Source of the DNA: Crotophaga sulcirostris
Taxonomy: Eukaryota; Chordata; Aves; Cuculiformes; Crotophagidae
Assembly: GCA_013397455.1 (NCBI GenBank)
Contig: VYZB01000388.1
Location: forward strand, 807,961-871,960
DNA length: 64,000 bases
Direction of reading: 5' to 3'
Translations under genes and position numbers: made by a program
Shown here: positions 30,101 through 45,100 of the stretch, piece after piece
Layout: each line of letters begins with the position of its first letter
Position numbering within the stretch: the stretch's first letter is position 1
Notes under the pieces: model-generated
What the model was told of the DNA's origin: nothing
Database searches by the model: none
The model's input: the letters and a program-made list of their open reading frames with translations, nothing else

Positions 30101-33100
30101 CCTTCTGCAATCTCATAGTTCTCCTCCAGCCTTAAAAAGCAAATATCAAACAGAGAGAACTGCAAGTATGTTGGATGTCCTGTATGGTAAACAGTACGAA
30201 AAGCTGCATCTTCAAGACCAAACATTCTTACTTCTCCTTGTCTATTATTTTTTTTCTATTTTGTTCCTAAGTTCTCCTTCCAATTCACTTCTACAATGCT
30301 TACTTGCTTCATTTGGCTGATGCCTGCTGTCAAGAACATCAGCTGTGACTTCTCAGGCAAGTAGAGATTAGCACAAAGGGGTATTGGGTTTTGAGCATGC
30401 TCTAAAACTGCTATTTTTACCAAAAAAATACTAGTAACTTGTTATACCCTAAAAACACCCTGCAATAAACAAATACAGGTACAACTATGAAACAGCAAAC
30501 ATTCACTGAGGGGAAGCATTCTCTCATTCTTTACAGGACTCTCTTCGCTTCTGCAAATTTCTGTACCTTGAGCAAGTAGATGTGTGAGTTATTTGCAAAT
30601 ACTCAGGAGTGTGCACAAAATTATATCTGTATAATGTTTTCTTGCTATTGCTTATGGACTAAGTGAAAAAAAGAATCCATGGTTTGCATACAATGCCAAA
30701 CAAAATAGTGACATAACATCCTCCTCTGCCTTGCAGAAATTATTATTATTCAATTACTCATACAAACATATGAGGATAAAATTTTAAATTACGCATCAAA
30801 TATACTAATGCTTCATCTTTAAAATCTGAAACTGGGCTCATTATAAATCTACAGATTAGAAGAAACATTCTTTTGAAATGACATTTTTATGACTGCTGAT
30901 CCAACAAAGCTCAAGAGGTATTTACACACACACTTCACATTAAACCAGAATTAGTCTTCTCATTCACATGCATATAGTTGTACATGTGCTTGTCTGCCTT
31001 GCTGTCCAGTAGAAGGCAGGTGCTAGTTCCTCTTAAACATATCAGAAAATTAATACATATTCTCAAAAAAACTCCAATTTTAGAGTAAATAACCACCTGC
31101 CATTTGATAGCTGTAGAACACCTTCCAGATTTCCAGTTTCTCTCCTTCATCACCTTTTTCAGGAACTACCTACCTTCCATTTCAGCGATCGTGATCATTT
31201 GTGACTGCAAACTATTTTAATAAGATATCCGGCTAGATGAATGGAATCAGTTTGTATGGGCAACATCTATTCTTCTTTGGTTTCTACAGAAATATCATCA
31301 CGGCATCTTTCCTCAAATCATAGCGCTTTAACAAAACCTCCTTTCAAAACCTGGAGAGTTCGTTTGTATACTATAGCTGCTAATTGGAATGTCAGCTTCC
31401 GTGACCAAGACAGGACAGAAAGAAAAGCAGTTAATTATTTCTGTTCATATCTGATGATTTTTTCTCTTTTTCTCCTCTCTTTCACAGAGAGTCATTAGTC
31501 TGACACTGAACAATGCTCCATTATACCTGAACTTTTTTTTTAATGATCAAAAAACCCATCTTGCTCCACTTCTTTTATTTTCCTGTCTTTTATTTAACAA
31601 CTTTATCATATTTTGAATTCAGCTTCATTCTACAGTATTATAGAAAGATAATGAACTCAATCTTCTACCTAACAAATCATTATCAGAAATAATATATATA
31701 AAACATTTTAAATGTCCTAATAAAGCCATGTGAAATCCAGTAGTTCACAATGAGACCTTTTGTATCACTGCAGTATAGCAATAAACCCCCTAATCCTTCC
31801 ACAGGAATGACAATTTTATCTGTCCCTATTACTATTTCCCTCTTTATACTTATATACTTGGATTAAATGAGATTATTCTATAGCACAGTCAGGCCTGTAG
31901 TGTTGTTACAGACTTGTTTTCAGATCTGAAGGCAACAGAAGAACTGTGATGTTACCATTGCTAATTACATAAAGGATTCTAGAACAGAATAATTTTGATG
32001 CATTATAACAGTTTCTGTGAAACTACTAATCTGGGGAGAATCCATTACCTAGCAGTATTTTACCTTCCTCTTTTTTTACTTCTTTCTATGAATGTTGCAA
32101 AATATAGAACAGTTTCGTTGACTTTAGCTTCACAATACTGTTATTATTTGAAGCATCTACACTGTAAGCCACCAAACTGCAAGGAATTAGACAGTGCCTT
32201 TTGAGTAGTTCTGTTCTTGCAGAAGCAGACTCACACGTGCAGATGCATCATATTAAGGTAAAATAAAGTTTCACAGTTACAATATGGTCAACTAGTTCAC
32301 CAACGAAATAATGATGAAGGTTTCAGAGCCAAGTGTTTAGCAAGCTAAATGAGCACAGAACATGGGATAAGCATAGGTCACTAGGTATTGGTATATTCAT
32401 GCCTTACTAGTTAAATTCAAGCTGGTGCAGATTCCACAGTTATGATGTACTTGGAAGTAATGCTACATTTAGCAGGCATTTCACTTCATTTTGTGTCATC
32501 AAGGAAACAAAACAAAACAAAAATATCATTCCTGTTTCCAGGAAAAAGATATTATCCAGGTTGACAGTCATCCAGACATGCTTCTGGTATCTTCAGCTGC
32601 TTCTTCCTCCTCCTCATTTATAGTGTTCAATGTACTTGGCTTACAAGGCGTAAGCATTAAGGATAGATCCCAGTGGGATTGTTGTTTGTCCTTCTCAGCA
32701 AGGTGTCAGACAAGAAATAACTCACAAAGGTTATGTCAATATGAACCAAGTGACAAAATTTACATATTTCCCTTATGTCTTTTTTCACTTTCCCTACAAC
32801 TTTCCTTCTCTTCTTTTCCTTGCTACTGACATTTCTTCTGTTTCTGTTCTCCAATGCTCTCTTGTCCTCATAAATTGTAAAAGACAGTAGCATCTTACAG
32901 TAAAAAGCAGCTTTAATTTTGCAGGCAACAGAAGCAGCAGACAATTGTGGTCCTTCCATTTGACAGAACAAGGCAAACTTTATCCTGAAATATGGTCAGT
33001 AATTTACCCCCATCACTTCCACCACTTGAATTTGGCCCAGAGACTCCTGTAAGAGATTAGCTAAGGCAGATTCAGGTAAATTTCTCCTTTGTCTTTCTTG

Positions 33101-36100
33101 ATTGTGCAAAAAATTGGTCCAAGGCCTGAGCAGGCAAGACTGTCAAACACTCAAAGCTAAACCTACAGGAAGCACCCAGTGCAGCGTTTCCACAGTGCTG
33201 ACCACAATAAGTTTACAGCCCCTTGGGTTGCCAGGTGCTACTGCAGTACAAATAACCTGATGCTAATGTGTTTTGCTTTTCAGAACAGTGGAAAATCAAC
33301 ATCTTCACACAAAGCAATCTTACCACTTCGTCGCTTTGACCACAACTTTTGAGTTTGTAATTTGATTTAGTGTATCAAACCCAGTAGCACATTTTCTCCA
33401 GGAAATACCAATTCAAAACTGCAGTACACAGGCTGAAAAGGATATGGAAACCACCAGAAAACTGTTTTATGGTATGGCTGCTAAGCTGGGAAATTTTTAC
33501 CTACAGGTCTATTAATATGAGCCAATTGTATAATTCAGCCTGACACCAGCTAAATAAATTAAGCTTGAAAATTTTGCTTTTGGTTCCCTCACGTATTTTG
33601 GGGTAGAAAATTGAATGGAGGAAATTACAGATGAGCTGAAAGACTCAAAAGGGAGAATGTCTGTCCTCCCTAAACATGCAACAAACATAACACAACAGAC
33701 AGGTAGTCAGCCAGTACACTAGCAAGGGGGAAGGGAAGATGATGTAAGCATCCTTTTCAGAATCAAAATTCTAGGATTCTATTGCAAACACTGCTGAATG
33801 AGTGTTAGCGTGCACACTGCATTCCAGCAGGGCTCAATATCCCAGGAGTTTAGGGATTTACTAACCTTTATGACTGAGGAAGCCTGAAAGTATTTGGCAA
33901 AAGGCTGTTTACAGTATTTGCATGTTTTCTGTTGGGAACAGTATCGTTGGCATGTTCTAATTAACTCTGACTTCTTGGCTGCTACATTATTTGCTCCTGT
34001 GGAAAAGACTCTTAAATGACTCTACTGCAAAATAAACATTGTTCTGAATTTGGAACTGGTAAGCCCTGCCTGCTATTTTATTTCAGATAGATAGCGCTTT
34101 CTTATCCTTTTTGAACTGTGTTGAAGTTGTTTGGGGGAAAAATGGAAAATAATAAAATACAGCTATGATATTTCACCATTATTTTAACGAATTTATTTCA
34201 GCCTATAGTCACTCTCTTTCCTTACTCACTTTTCTTGAACTTCTGAAAAATAGAACTTTGGTGATACAAATAGATAGAAAGAAGTAATAGTTCAGAATGA
34301 ATGCCTTTATTTATATTTGTCTATCTCAGGATTTGCACTGAAAGTGTCTGCAAGTTTCTTCAAGGCAGAACACTGAAAACTTGCAGTAACCTATTCTAAA
34401 TCAACCTATCCATTCTGTTTGGCTTTTTTTAAATCTAAAATTTAACCAATCTACTTTAAAGAGCAAATATAGGTGAAATAATCTATACACTTTATGCATA
34501 TTTCACAGAATAACAGAATTTCACAGGCAAAGAAAAAGAGTAAAAATTACTGAATGAACTGTGCTTTGCTGCTTGTTCAGTTAGATCTCCCAGAAGATGG
34601 AAAGAAGCAGAAAAATATTTTTGTTAATATTTTCCTAAAAAACCCCACATTTTTTTCCAATAATCTATCCTTTCATCCGGAAAACTATGGGATGTATTCA
34701 CAGATTAAGTAAAAGCCTTTCTTTAAAAGACTTAAAACAAGCTAAGGAGTATAGATTTTCAGATAAGCATGCTCCAAGGCTTCTCTGTAACAGCTCTGTA
34801 CTGCTAGATACATGCAACCTCCTGAAAGAAGCTTGATCACTTACAATATTAAGAAAGCTAAACAAGAATAAAAAACTTAAATTAAGGGAAGAGTCAACAA
34901 AAGCCCAAGAGATAACCCATAGAAAGAGATGTCAAGAAGTATATGTAACATTACAGAACATGTAGCCAAAAATACTGCTATAGATCACAGTGAACAGCAA
35001 TTTTTCATAGCACAGTAGACTAACTCACAAACCTTTCTCTCCCCATGCTCTCTTTCTCTCTTCCTAATAACCTATCCTTCCCCCCACTCCCCTAAATTTC
35101 CAAGGGGACTTTGACAAATGAATCAAATCTCATCTTGTTTTCTACATTAAATTACAGAGGTCTCGTTCCAGTAATACAGTCAGCAAAGATCGGCTTCATC
35201 ACACACTGAAACAAACGTGAGTTTTGAAAAAAGTTCTCTGTGCTAGTTTTCTTTTTGTAACAAATATAACAATGATGACAAACCACAAATCACCAGCTGG
35301 CAAGGTGGCAAACAAATACGCCAAGCAGATCTTCTAAACTGTATCAGAGGCTTCCTATGCTCAAACAACTCCCGTAAGGATAAGACATTTGCTGAGATGC
35401 TACTGAGCAGATTGAACACATACAGTGAAAGCATCTTTAGAGAGGTATAAGATGTCCGAGACCTCTATTAACTTCAGCTGGAAAAAGGATAAGAAAAAAC
35501 ACTAACAGGTTTTCCTTATTTTTACAAAAAATCATCTTACCATTGCAGTGTAGCTGGAGTTGAGTGTGGTTTTGATGCTCTATTATTTTCTTTTTCCTCA
35601 TCTGTTAAGAAACACAAAAATACTATGTAATTTCAATGAGAACTGCTCTGGCATTTGTGAAATGGTAAAGAATTATCTGATAAAAAAATATTCTCATGTC
35701 AAAGTTTTCCCAAAATATTTGCTAAATTGTGGAAATGTAAATAATGATTCTTCCTAAGCTCGCATCTGTAGATACTACTTAAGGCAACAAAGCTTGAAAA
35801 CATACGCTGGTAGCAGGGAGCAGAGTGGTGCGTAGGAATAATGACATTGGAAAGGATAAGTTTATATGAGAAAAAAAAACGACTCTTAGACCTCTAGCAG
35901 GATGTCAGAATATAAAAACACCTTCACTTGCTTTAAGGGAACAGTTGCCTTACCCATGTTTTTTATTTGATAAGGCATTTAAACTAATGGGGTTCATCCA
36001 CTGTTGTGATCCTAACATATGATATATACTAGGTGTTTATAAATTTACAAATATTAGCTTTGAACAAGAAAAATTGAAATTAAAAACATTCTATAATATC

Positions 36101-39100
36101 TTTTATTTCTTTTCAGATAATTTTTCTGATACTATTCCTCACTGTTTCCAAGATAATTCTGATTTTCCAAAAATTTGAATAAAAGGTTAATAAAAAGAGA
36201 ATGAAAACAAAATTGGTTTAAAATATCGTGTTTTTCCCAGATCACGTTAGTTCTTTGACAAAAATTTAGAAGCATGCCTAGAATAATTCCTATTAAATTG
36301 TGATTTGTGAGGCATGTAAAACGTTTCTAAGTAAAAGCTGAGAGTGAAGCACACGCAGCATCTCCAGGAGCATTTTCTTTGGGAAACACTGTTGTATCAA
36401 ACCCAGTTTGATATTTTAACAATTTTGACCCTGATGAAAGAATTAAGTGTAAAAGGCTTTGATATCTAAACGAGGTAAATCACTGGACCTGTACATTATG
36501 CTGCAAGTTTCATTTCTTCATACAATTAACTTATGAAAGTTATTTAAACTAGCCTTCAGGATGCTAAATCTTAAAGGAGTCAGGCTACCTCCTCTGAACA
36601 CCAGACCCCATTGGGAGGCCTTTTGTGCAGTCCCAAGAACCGACGCATGTAAACAAAATCCTGCTTTGGAAGCACTGTCTTCAGCTCCCACACCACAATA
36701 TTTCTCCCCTTACATACAGGGCAAGTTGTGCTAACCAAGCATCCTTTAGCCTGTGAAGCTGGTCCCCTGAATGTCAGGAAAATCCGGATGTGCAGTTACC
36801 CCCAGACACTGTGCGCAGCCCCTCTTCTGCATCTGCATGACAATGGGGCTCTAATTATTGGACTGCACACTCCTTCCCTGCCTTTCAGGGGGCCGCTTTT
36901 ATTCAGCGCATAGGGCCAACATACACATTTCAAATCACTTTTAAATTCTGTTTTTCATTTGTTTTTCCTAAACAAACGGTCTGCATGCAACAAACCCTCA
37001 GCACACAGAGCTTGAATGCCGAGAGGCCGTGGCTGCTGCAGGCTGCTGGTGCTCCACAGCAGCCCCTGGCCTCCCCGGTGGTGGGACAAACACCTTCTGT
37101 GTAGTGGGAGGCAGAGCTGTGCAACACCGATTTAAACCACTCGGTGGATAAGAGTTGGGGTCTGTCACAACACAAAATGTTTCGTCCTTCTTATCCCCAA
37201 CATAAGAAGGACGTGGAACTGTTGGAACGGGTCCAGAGGAGGGCTACAAAGATGCTCAGAGGGCTGGAGCACCTCTGCTGTGAGCACAGGCTGAGAGAGT
37301 TGGGGTTGTTCAGCCTGGAGAAGAGAAGGTTCCGGGGAGACCTCATAGCGGCCTTCCAGTACCTGAAGGGGCTATAGGAAATCTGGGAAGGGACTTTCTA
37401 CAAGGGCAAGTAGTGATAGAATAGGGGGGAATGGCTTTAAATTGGAAGTGGGAAGATTTGGATTAGACATTAGGAAGAAATTCTTTGCGACGAGGGTGGT
37501 GAGGCCCTGGAAGAGGTTGCTCAGGGAAACTGTGGGTTCTCCCCTCCCTGAAGGTGTTCAAGGCCAGGTTGGAGCAGCCTAGGTTGGTGGGAGGTGTCCC
37601 TGCCCATGGCAGGGGGCGTTGGAACTGGATGACCTTTAAGGTCCCTTCCACCCCAAACCATTCTATGATTCTGTGATTCTTACCCTTAACTGAGAGAACA
37701 AACACACCAAGAGCACACCTGACCCCAACCTTCCCTGAGGAATGGCTTGGGGAGGAGAGGATGGCTACGTCTGCCCTGCTCTGGGGTGGGAAGAGCCTTC
37801 ACTGTTGGGATTCATGGTCTTCCAGGAAACTGGGGATGAGGGAGAGCACCTGCTGGGAGGGTCGGTGACCTGGGCAGGGAAAGTCTCACAGTCACTAGGG
37901 AGAGGCAGCAGGCCTGATCAGAGTCGGTCCAGTCCTGCGTCCTGCTGCAGCTTCCCTGTTGCCCTGGCCAGGGGTAAAATAGGCAGCAGGGCTGGGAGGG
38001 AGTTAGGGCAGCTCAGTGGGTGGCTGGGCACAGGGGCTGCTGCAGCTGCCTTCAGCCACGAGCAGGCTGGCCTCTCCTGATGAGGCCCCAGGGGTGCCCA
38101 GTAACTGGTGCTCAGCACGGACCCACAACACAGGCCGCTGCAGCTCCTTTCACAGTCTGAGTGTTTCAGGTCTTTGGTGTCGTAGGGAGGGAGACACCTC
38201 AGCCAGGTACCGCAACCAAAGCTGTCTCCTCTAGGTACCAGCAGCATGGTAGTGCCCAGTCCTGTGCCTCACTGTTCAAATTCAGATTACAGATTTCCAG
38301 GTGAAAGCCACCCATTCTCCTTACCAGTATTTTCTAAGTCAGTGTCAAAGCCTACCATCCACTAGTTTAAGTTCAGTATAGTTGGTTTCTACCTCACTGG
38401 AAATTGCAAGGGGAGTGCAAATTGGAAAGGTTGAAAGCCACTGACCTAAATAACCATTTGTCTAACTAATGTGCAGAAATCCAAAACCTTTCCCTGTGAA
38501 ACCAAGAGGCACCACTTCCCCCTCCCCAGAATAAAACTTCTGATTATCTTTCTTGATTCAAGGGAGCTAGTCTTCGAAGGTCTGTTATTAAGTGGCTTTC
38601 ACCTGTACTAACTAGACCTAATTTTCTCATCGTTATATGGCACTCTATCAGACATCAAGCCAATATCTAAATTATACAATATTAGAGTCTCTACATCCCT
38701 TCCATCCCTTCTCTAGTTGTTTTTAATTTGCATTAAAACCTGTGAGGTAGTGCTTTACCTAGCCTGCCCTCAGACACAATAAAAGCCAGCCTTACTCAGC
38801 TCCTCCCATATAAGGATTTGTTTTAACAACATAAACTAACCATGAGTTCATAAACTGAAAATTAAATCTTCATCCTCAGGCATGTCTGCTTTCTGGGGAT
38901 CCTTCTTAAAGACTCTTCAGCATCCTCCACTAACTGTCTCTTAAAATCTGGAAGGAGAATGATGGACTTTGAGCTTATTAAAAAAAATTCTTTAAGCACT
39001 ATTTTCCATCAATTTCCATCAATTCCATCAAAATATTACCCAATGAATAATAGGATTTTCCACAAAACTGAAATTTTTAAGACTTAGTGATTGTCTCCCT

Positions 39101-42100
39101 CAAAATCAAGCCTCTGTACAAGAGAACTTTTTTTTTTTTTGCAAACAGATTAGCTGTTGGCCAGACTGTTACTCATTTTCACCAGTTATTGTCTAAAATA
39201 TTCCTTTTCATAAAACTTTCACGTTTTTATTGAATAGTTGGAAAGAATTGCAGAAGATATAGGAATGGAGGGAACCTAGGAACACAAACCTTCAGTATTA
39301 CATATACAAACACTGCATTCTATCTTGTGTATAGCTTAACAATATGATCTCATTAGATAATTGACTGGCAGAAAATAATAATTATCCTTATTCCTTTTAT
39401 TTTAGTTGGTAACAGGGCACTTAATGGCTTCCTTATTGAGCAGGGAATGTTTCGTGTAATTCTTGACTCATCTGATCCCTGATCTGTTTATACAGCATGA
39501 AAGTGGTCAGGAATGCTGTCTTCCCTTACTTTTTGGCCTGTAATTTTATCAGTCACTATTAGAACAGCATGGTAGGTTAAAATGAACCCATACCTTTTAA
39601 AAGTTCAGTACTTTTACAAACCAACCTATTTTGCAAAGAAAGAAAATAAGGACACTGAACATAAGCCTTGCTTTGAGGCACTGTCAAAAAATAGAGCTGA
39701 CAATTCTTCTGTGACAAGTCCAAATGGACTTGAAGTCACAAGGAAAAAATCCTGCTCCTGATGCACAGCTGCAAGTGTGCGCATGAATGGCAGCTGCTCA
39801 GCACCTTGGGGAGAAACCTGTTTGCTAGGAGCACTCCACTTTCAGCAGGAAGACTACCAGCATTCCAATGAAAGTGTCTTTAGGGTGCTTCGTATATGTG
39901 GGAAACCTGATACTCACCCCAAGATGAAAGCAGGTAATAGCTTAGAAAGGTGCAAGTAAAACTCTCAGCACAGAGGAAGCCTTCAAATATATTAAAAACT
40001 GGGATCATCGATGTATTAGAAAAATAGTATTTCTTGGCTCCCAGAGATACTGGAGAATCTTTTTCTTTCTGAACTCCATGGATGTTTCTTTGCTAACAGT
40101 TCCATCTCTCCTTTCAAAACTCTGTTTCAGAGTAACCAGAATAGAGTTCTGTGTGTACCTTATGCTTGTGTGTGTGGCTTTCCCTGACTTCTCAGTGGTA
40201 TCCTCTAACTTCTGCTGTCTGGTTTTAGGTCCAGCTCAAGGGATTTCTTGCTTCTTGGAGCAAGACACAGAGGCAATAGAAGCTATGCTCAGCACCTTTT
40301 TAAGCATGCTGCCTTAAACACAGGAGATGGAACAACCCAAAGTGAAGAGTCTGAATTAGTACACCTTTTTCTAAAATGTTGATGTTAGTCTGTTTGTCAT
40401 AACTAACATGAAGTTAAAGCTCTGCTTTCCGCTATGGAGACAATAGAAGAGTCCTGTACTTCCCAGCGTTGCCCCCTGTGTGTCTTGGAGAACCTGAGGA
40501 GCTGACTTGTTATTAGTTGATTTATATGGATCAAACCCTTTCCTTAGTTCATTTAGCACCTTTCAGAGTAATAGCCCTTTCTCAGTAGTTCCTGCAGTTT
40601 GGATTCTGACTGTTCTCAAAAGTGTTTTGCCCTTAGCTAAAATTAAGTAATAGTAGGAAGCTACCTCGTCTATTACTTACACACAACAATAAATAAGATT
40701 CAAGTTCATTGGCCTGTATTCCATGCTTTTAATTGAGCAAGATTTTTTTAAAGCCCTCTGATAAACACAGCAGCATAATTCTGTTGAGTAGGTATGATTG
40801 AAAAAAAGAATTTTCCCCAAGGAATATTTAAATGAAATCAAGTAGTTCTTTTTTAAACATTTTTTTCAATGGAAGAATAAAAGGCTTTGCTCAAACAAAA
40901 AAAACCCCAACTATTTAATAAATCTTCCATTTCATCCAGTTTGAACACTGAAAGTATTCTGATTTTTTTCTTTTCTCTCATATGAACAGTCTACACATTC
41001 ACATTTCTAAACACACAAAAAAATTGAAAAAGAAACCCTTCCACTTCATCATGTAACACCACGACTCCATCCTCAGGGAACTGAAGCTGAAATTTTCATA
41101 ATTCTTGAGCTGTATTCTTTCAGACCCCTATGACAATTCGGAGAATCTGGCTCAATGCAAAGTACACAGAAAATGTTGGACTTAGTGGGTTTTTTTTAAC
41201 TAGCAACTAGATATGAGGTTGTACCATTCCCTTTTCCTGAGGATCTTTTGACTAACTATAGTATGGAAGTAGTAGAAAGAAAAAGGTTTACAAAACTGGA
41301 AGACGAAATAGAATTTACCTAGAATTTTTATATGAGTGTAAAAGCTGTGTTTTGGGAGAGGTCAAAAGGTTTCAAGAGGGTAAAAAGTGCCTCAAGAAAC
41401 AGCGAGACCATAGGAATCCACAGCTATGAGTCATTGCTTCCCTCCACAACGTAATGCAGGTTCAAGAGGCCTGGAGGTATCTGGATGAGAAGAGAAGATT
41501 GCAAAGGACCCCTGTGGCCTGAAGCAGAGTTCTGTAGCATACTTCAACTATAGGAAAGGAGACCAGAAAAACTATTACTCTTGTCCTAAAACAATATGAA
41601 CTCTAAAAACATCCAGGAAAAAGTAGTCACAAGAGCAAGGGTGATACTAAGAACATTATCTGTTCACAGTGAAATTCTCAGTCTTCACTGAATGCAAGGC
41701 CAAAAGAAAAAAAACAATACCTAAACCACATTTTCTCTGGTAAAACCCAACCAACATCTACCTAGTATATTTAGAGATAAAATACTAGTCAAGAGAAAGA
41801 TGGATGATGCCTTTGGCTGCAGATGAAAACTGGAACTCCACTGACAACAGCAATTTGACCACCGTTCTGAAGAATTCAAATAGGGTTATGTAGTTTTTCT
41901 CAAAACATTTTGCCTCCTGCTGTTTGTGAATGTCTGACAGAAGCTGAACAGTGAGTGGCACAATGGTTTGGAAATCCCTTGGTTAGTGTGTGGGTGCTGC
42001 TAGATGGACATTTGAAATAACTCAGGGGCTGGAAAGGAGCATGTATTACAATGATATAGAAGGTGAAACTTCTAATTTCCTCTAGATTTCCCAGTTTAGT

Positions 42101-45100
42101 GGTCTTCTTGACGCTAGGTAAGTGTTTATTTTTCTTCTCTGCTCCTTCCTCTTCATCCTCTCCCTTTTCCCCTCACTCCCTAAAACACGTACAAATTTTG
42201 AGGTGGATTAATTCTCTTATCTGCACTACAGAAATGTTGGTATCAGTACAAGGGAAGCCCATGGAAGAACTGGCTGTCAAGAAGAAAGCTAGATGAAATC
42301 AGCTCTTACTGTCATTTGGGTTTCCATTATATACTCTGACAATGTCTTCTGCACAAAAACTGTGGGAAAAATTTATTTATATATTTGTTTTATCACTTCT
42401 AAATTTAATGCCTTCCATTACTATTGCTTGTCCCTTGATTCCAGTACCAGATAAGACAATCGTTCATCCTGTTATCTTCTATATGTCATTGTCTGAAATA
42501 CCTGCTCTTACTAATCCACACAGGTCCACTGTCCCTAGGTGTGTGCCAGTTCTCATCCTTGCATTTAAACTGAAAACCACATGTAACAAACTACCACTAG
42601 TTTTGCTACAGCCTCCTTGGGTTATCAGATCTAGAACAGAATACAGAAGCAGACTAGTAATTATGACATTATAATTTTTTTTTAAATATAGCTAGTGCTG
42701 CTAAATAATTGCCTTGACAATACTGTCTTGAACTATGAGTCTGAGGACAAACTCACTAAAGTTAATAGGGTTGAATCCTGAATTCTGACCCTACTAGAAG
42801 GGAGTCTGGAGTCATACCTCATTCATTACAGATCCTTTCCATCACTTTCTCAATAGCATCAGAATGAAGTTAATTTCTTAAGTCTTACATGCTCTTATAA
42901 AATGTAAATTAAAAAGCAGATACTTTTTGGGTTTCGCTACAGTTTTATTTTTAAAGAGTATCTAATTTTCAATTCCTTAATTTTGAAAAAACAAAAAAAC
43001 CAAACTTGTCTAAGTTTTATTGTATGTCTTTAACGATTCTTATCCAATGTTCTTAGCTTGGGACTTGTGAGTAAATATCATGTTTCTAACACCTCCTTTC
43101 CCCTTCAGGAGAGATATTGCCTTAGAAGAGATCCCTGGACAAATAAGAGTAAGGCCCCACTATAGCAAATTCAGTGATTCACTAAAACAATGCAAGGCCT
43201 GAAATTTTACTCCATCATCAAAATAAAGTAGTTCTCTTAAAATGTAAAAATTGTAAAAGGGACATTCAGAAATTAAAAAGTGATTAAATATATATTTTTC
43301 TAAATTTATGTACTTTAATATTATAAAAATTTGAGGTTTTCTGAATTCAAGAATTCAATTTACATTAATACCTTGTAACATGAACTAACATACAAAGTAC
43401 AGAGAGGAAAACTAACGTGAAGGATATTTTGCTTTATGTAAATTAAGTAGAATAGAATTGCAAAAACAGGGAAAACTAAATGGTAAATTAAAAATTGTCT
43501 TGCAATTTTAAAAAGAAACAATTAAGTTATTTTAAAGCATTATGGGGTCTTTTTAATTACCTGCTTTTGTCAAAAATCAAGATGTAAAATGACTGTAACC
43601 AGAAGATACAAAAAACTATTTTAAAATCAGCTAAACATATAATTGTTTCCTCTCTATGACTAAAGAGGAAGGAATATAATGATTTTATGTGATTTTAAAA
43701 AAATCTGATGATTGTTTAAATCTTAAAATAAATATTTTATGTGTATTATTTGATATAATGTTAGGGAAAAACAGCAGAATTTTTCCTGTATTTCAGCCAC
43801 ATGGTGTTCACCAGTGAAAGGCAAAACAGATGGTTTTACTCATGAGTTTGTACTAGCAGCACATTTTAGAGGTCATCAAAATTTTATTCGGTGAAACACA
43901 AATTCTTCTGGTTGTTTTAACTAACAGATAGTATTACTACATTTTAAATAATGCAAAGTAGCAAATATTCCAGAAATAAAAAGTAATAAAGCTACTGGAT
44001 GTGTCAACTGAGTTGACTCTTTAAACTACAGAGTACTAAAAATTTCATCAGGATGTAGCAACATATCTAGCAGGAAATTAGCACTTGGACACATCCACAG
44101 TCATTTTAAACGAACAAGTTACTTACTTTCATCGTTAGAAACATTCCCCAGAGAGGTGTGACTGGAATAACGTTTGTTTTCACTTTCATTGAGACATCGT
44201 TCAATCCAACTCTCTGCAAAAGAACAAAGATGCTCTTTTTTTTCATTTGTCTTTGCATAAAAAAATAAACTTCCGACATATAAAACTAAACAAAGTGCCA
44301 GTTTTCAACAGATGGTGTTCTGTATTGTTTCTGTTAAAACATGCTCCGTCTGAGGTGATTTAGCGAGTAAATCCTTTCTTGCTTTCAAACTTAGCTGTTG
44401 CTTTTTAGTTTCAATTTTTGTTTGTTTTTAAATGACAGAGGCTGAAACACTTTCCATGCTTGTAACAGAGCTCTTCAGCATATTCTTTCCCTTTCCCACC
44501 ACGTTATACATTTAAAAAATAATGATCTCATATGAGCAACTGGAACACATAAATTGTATTAATATCTAAGTATTAATCTGGCAAAAAACCTTATGTGCCG
44601 AAGTATTTCCACTGGTTTTGAAAGGACTTTTCATGTGTGTAAAATCAATCATCCATGTGATTTTTTGTTACAGCAGGGCTCAAACTGTGCTTTCTGGAGT
44701 CCAGTCACACAACCCCATTCACCCTGGTGGAGTCCCAGGCCCTAACAAGATCTTTTCCTCGCTGGTGTGAGTCCAACATAGCAAGTCAGCAGCCACTGAG
44801 TTACTCAAACCTGTGTCACTCTGCGGTGGGTACTCCGTTACTCCTGTTCTCCCTCTTTCTCACTTTCTACTTATTCCTGCCAGCCAGAAGAGATACAGCA
44901 TTACATAGGTTTGGTTCTGCTTTTCCTCTTTCTGGAAGCTATAGCATACGTCCCCTGATGACTTTAAAGGATGCACCAGGCTCAGCAGGATTTACCATTA
45001 CAGGTCTTCAGGGCAAAAGTTGCACCTTCCTATGTGTTTCCTCAGCCAAAGTATGAAATTCGAGTCCTTGAGTTTGCCTGGAGTCCCTGGATATTGCTAC

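Larger units (their letters stand above)
35602..44126 (-). other. RFX4: RFX4 intron 2
   Basis: This 8.5-kb intron contains one CR1 fragment (37202-37680) in antisense to the gene, a GC-richer flank to about 38250, and a very AT-rich block at about 43200-43760 just upstream of its junction with exon 2. A polythymidine tract lies near 39128-39140. Confidence 0.85.

Noticed and set aside
33916..33923. POU octamer ATTTGCAT in intron 3 as a regulatory site
   Set aside because: An 8-bp motif is expected by chance in 64 kb of AT-rich sequence; another copy occurs in reverse at 4544-4551.
37144..37377. Plus-strand ORF as an independent small gene
   Set aside because: Its readable part is the C-terminus of the CR1 reverse-transcriptase protein in a truncated copy.
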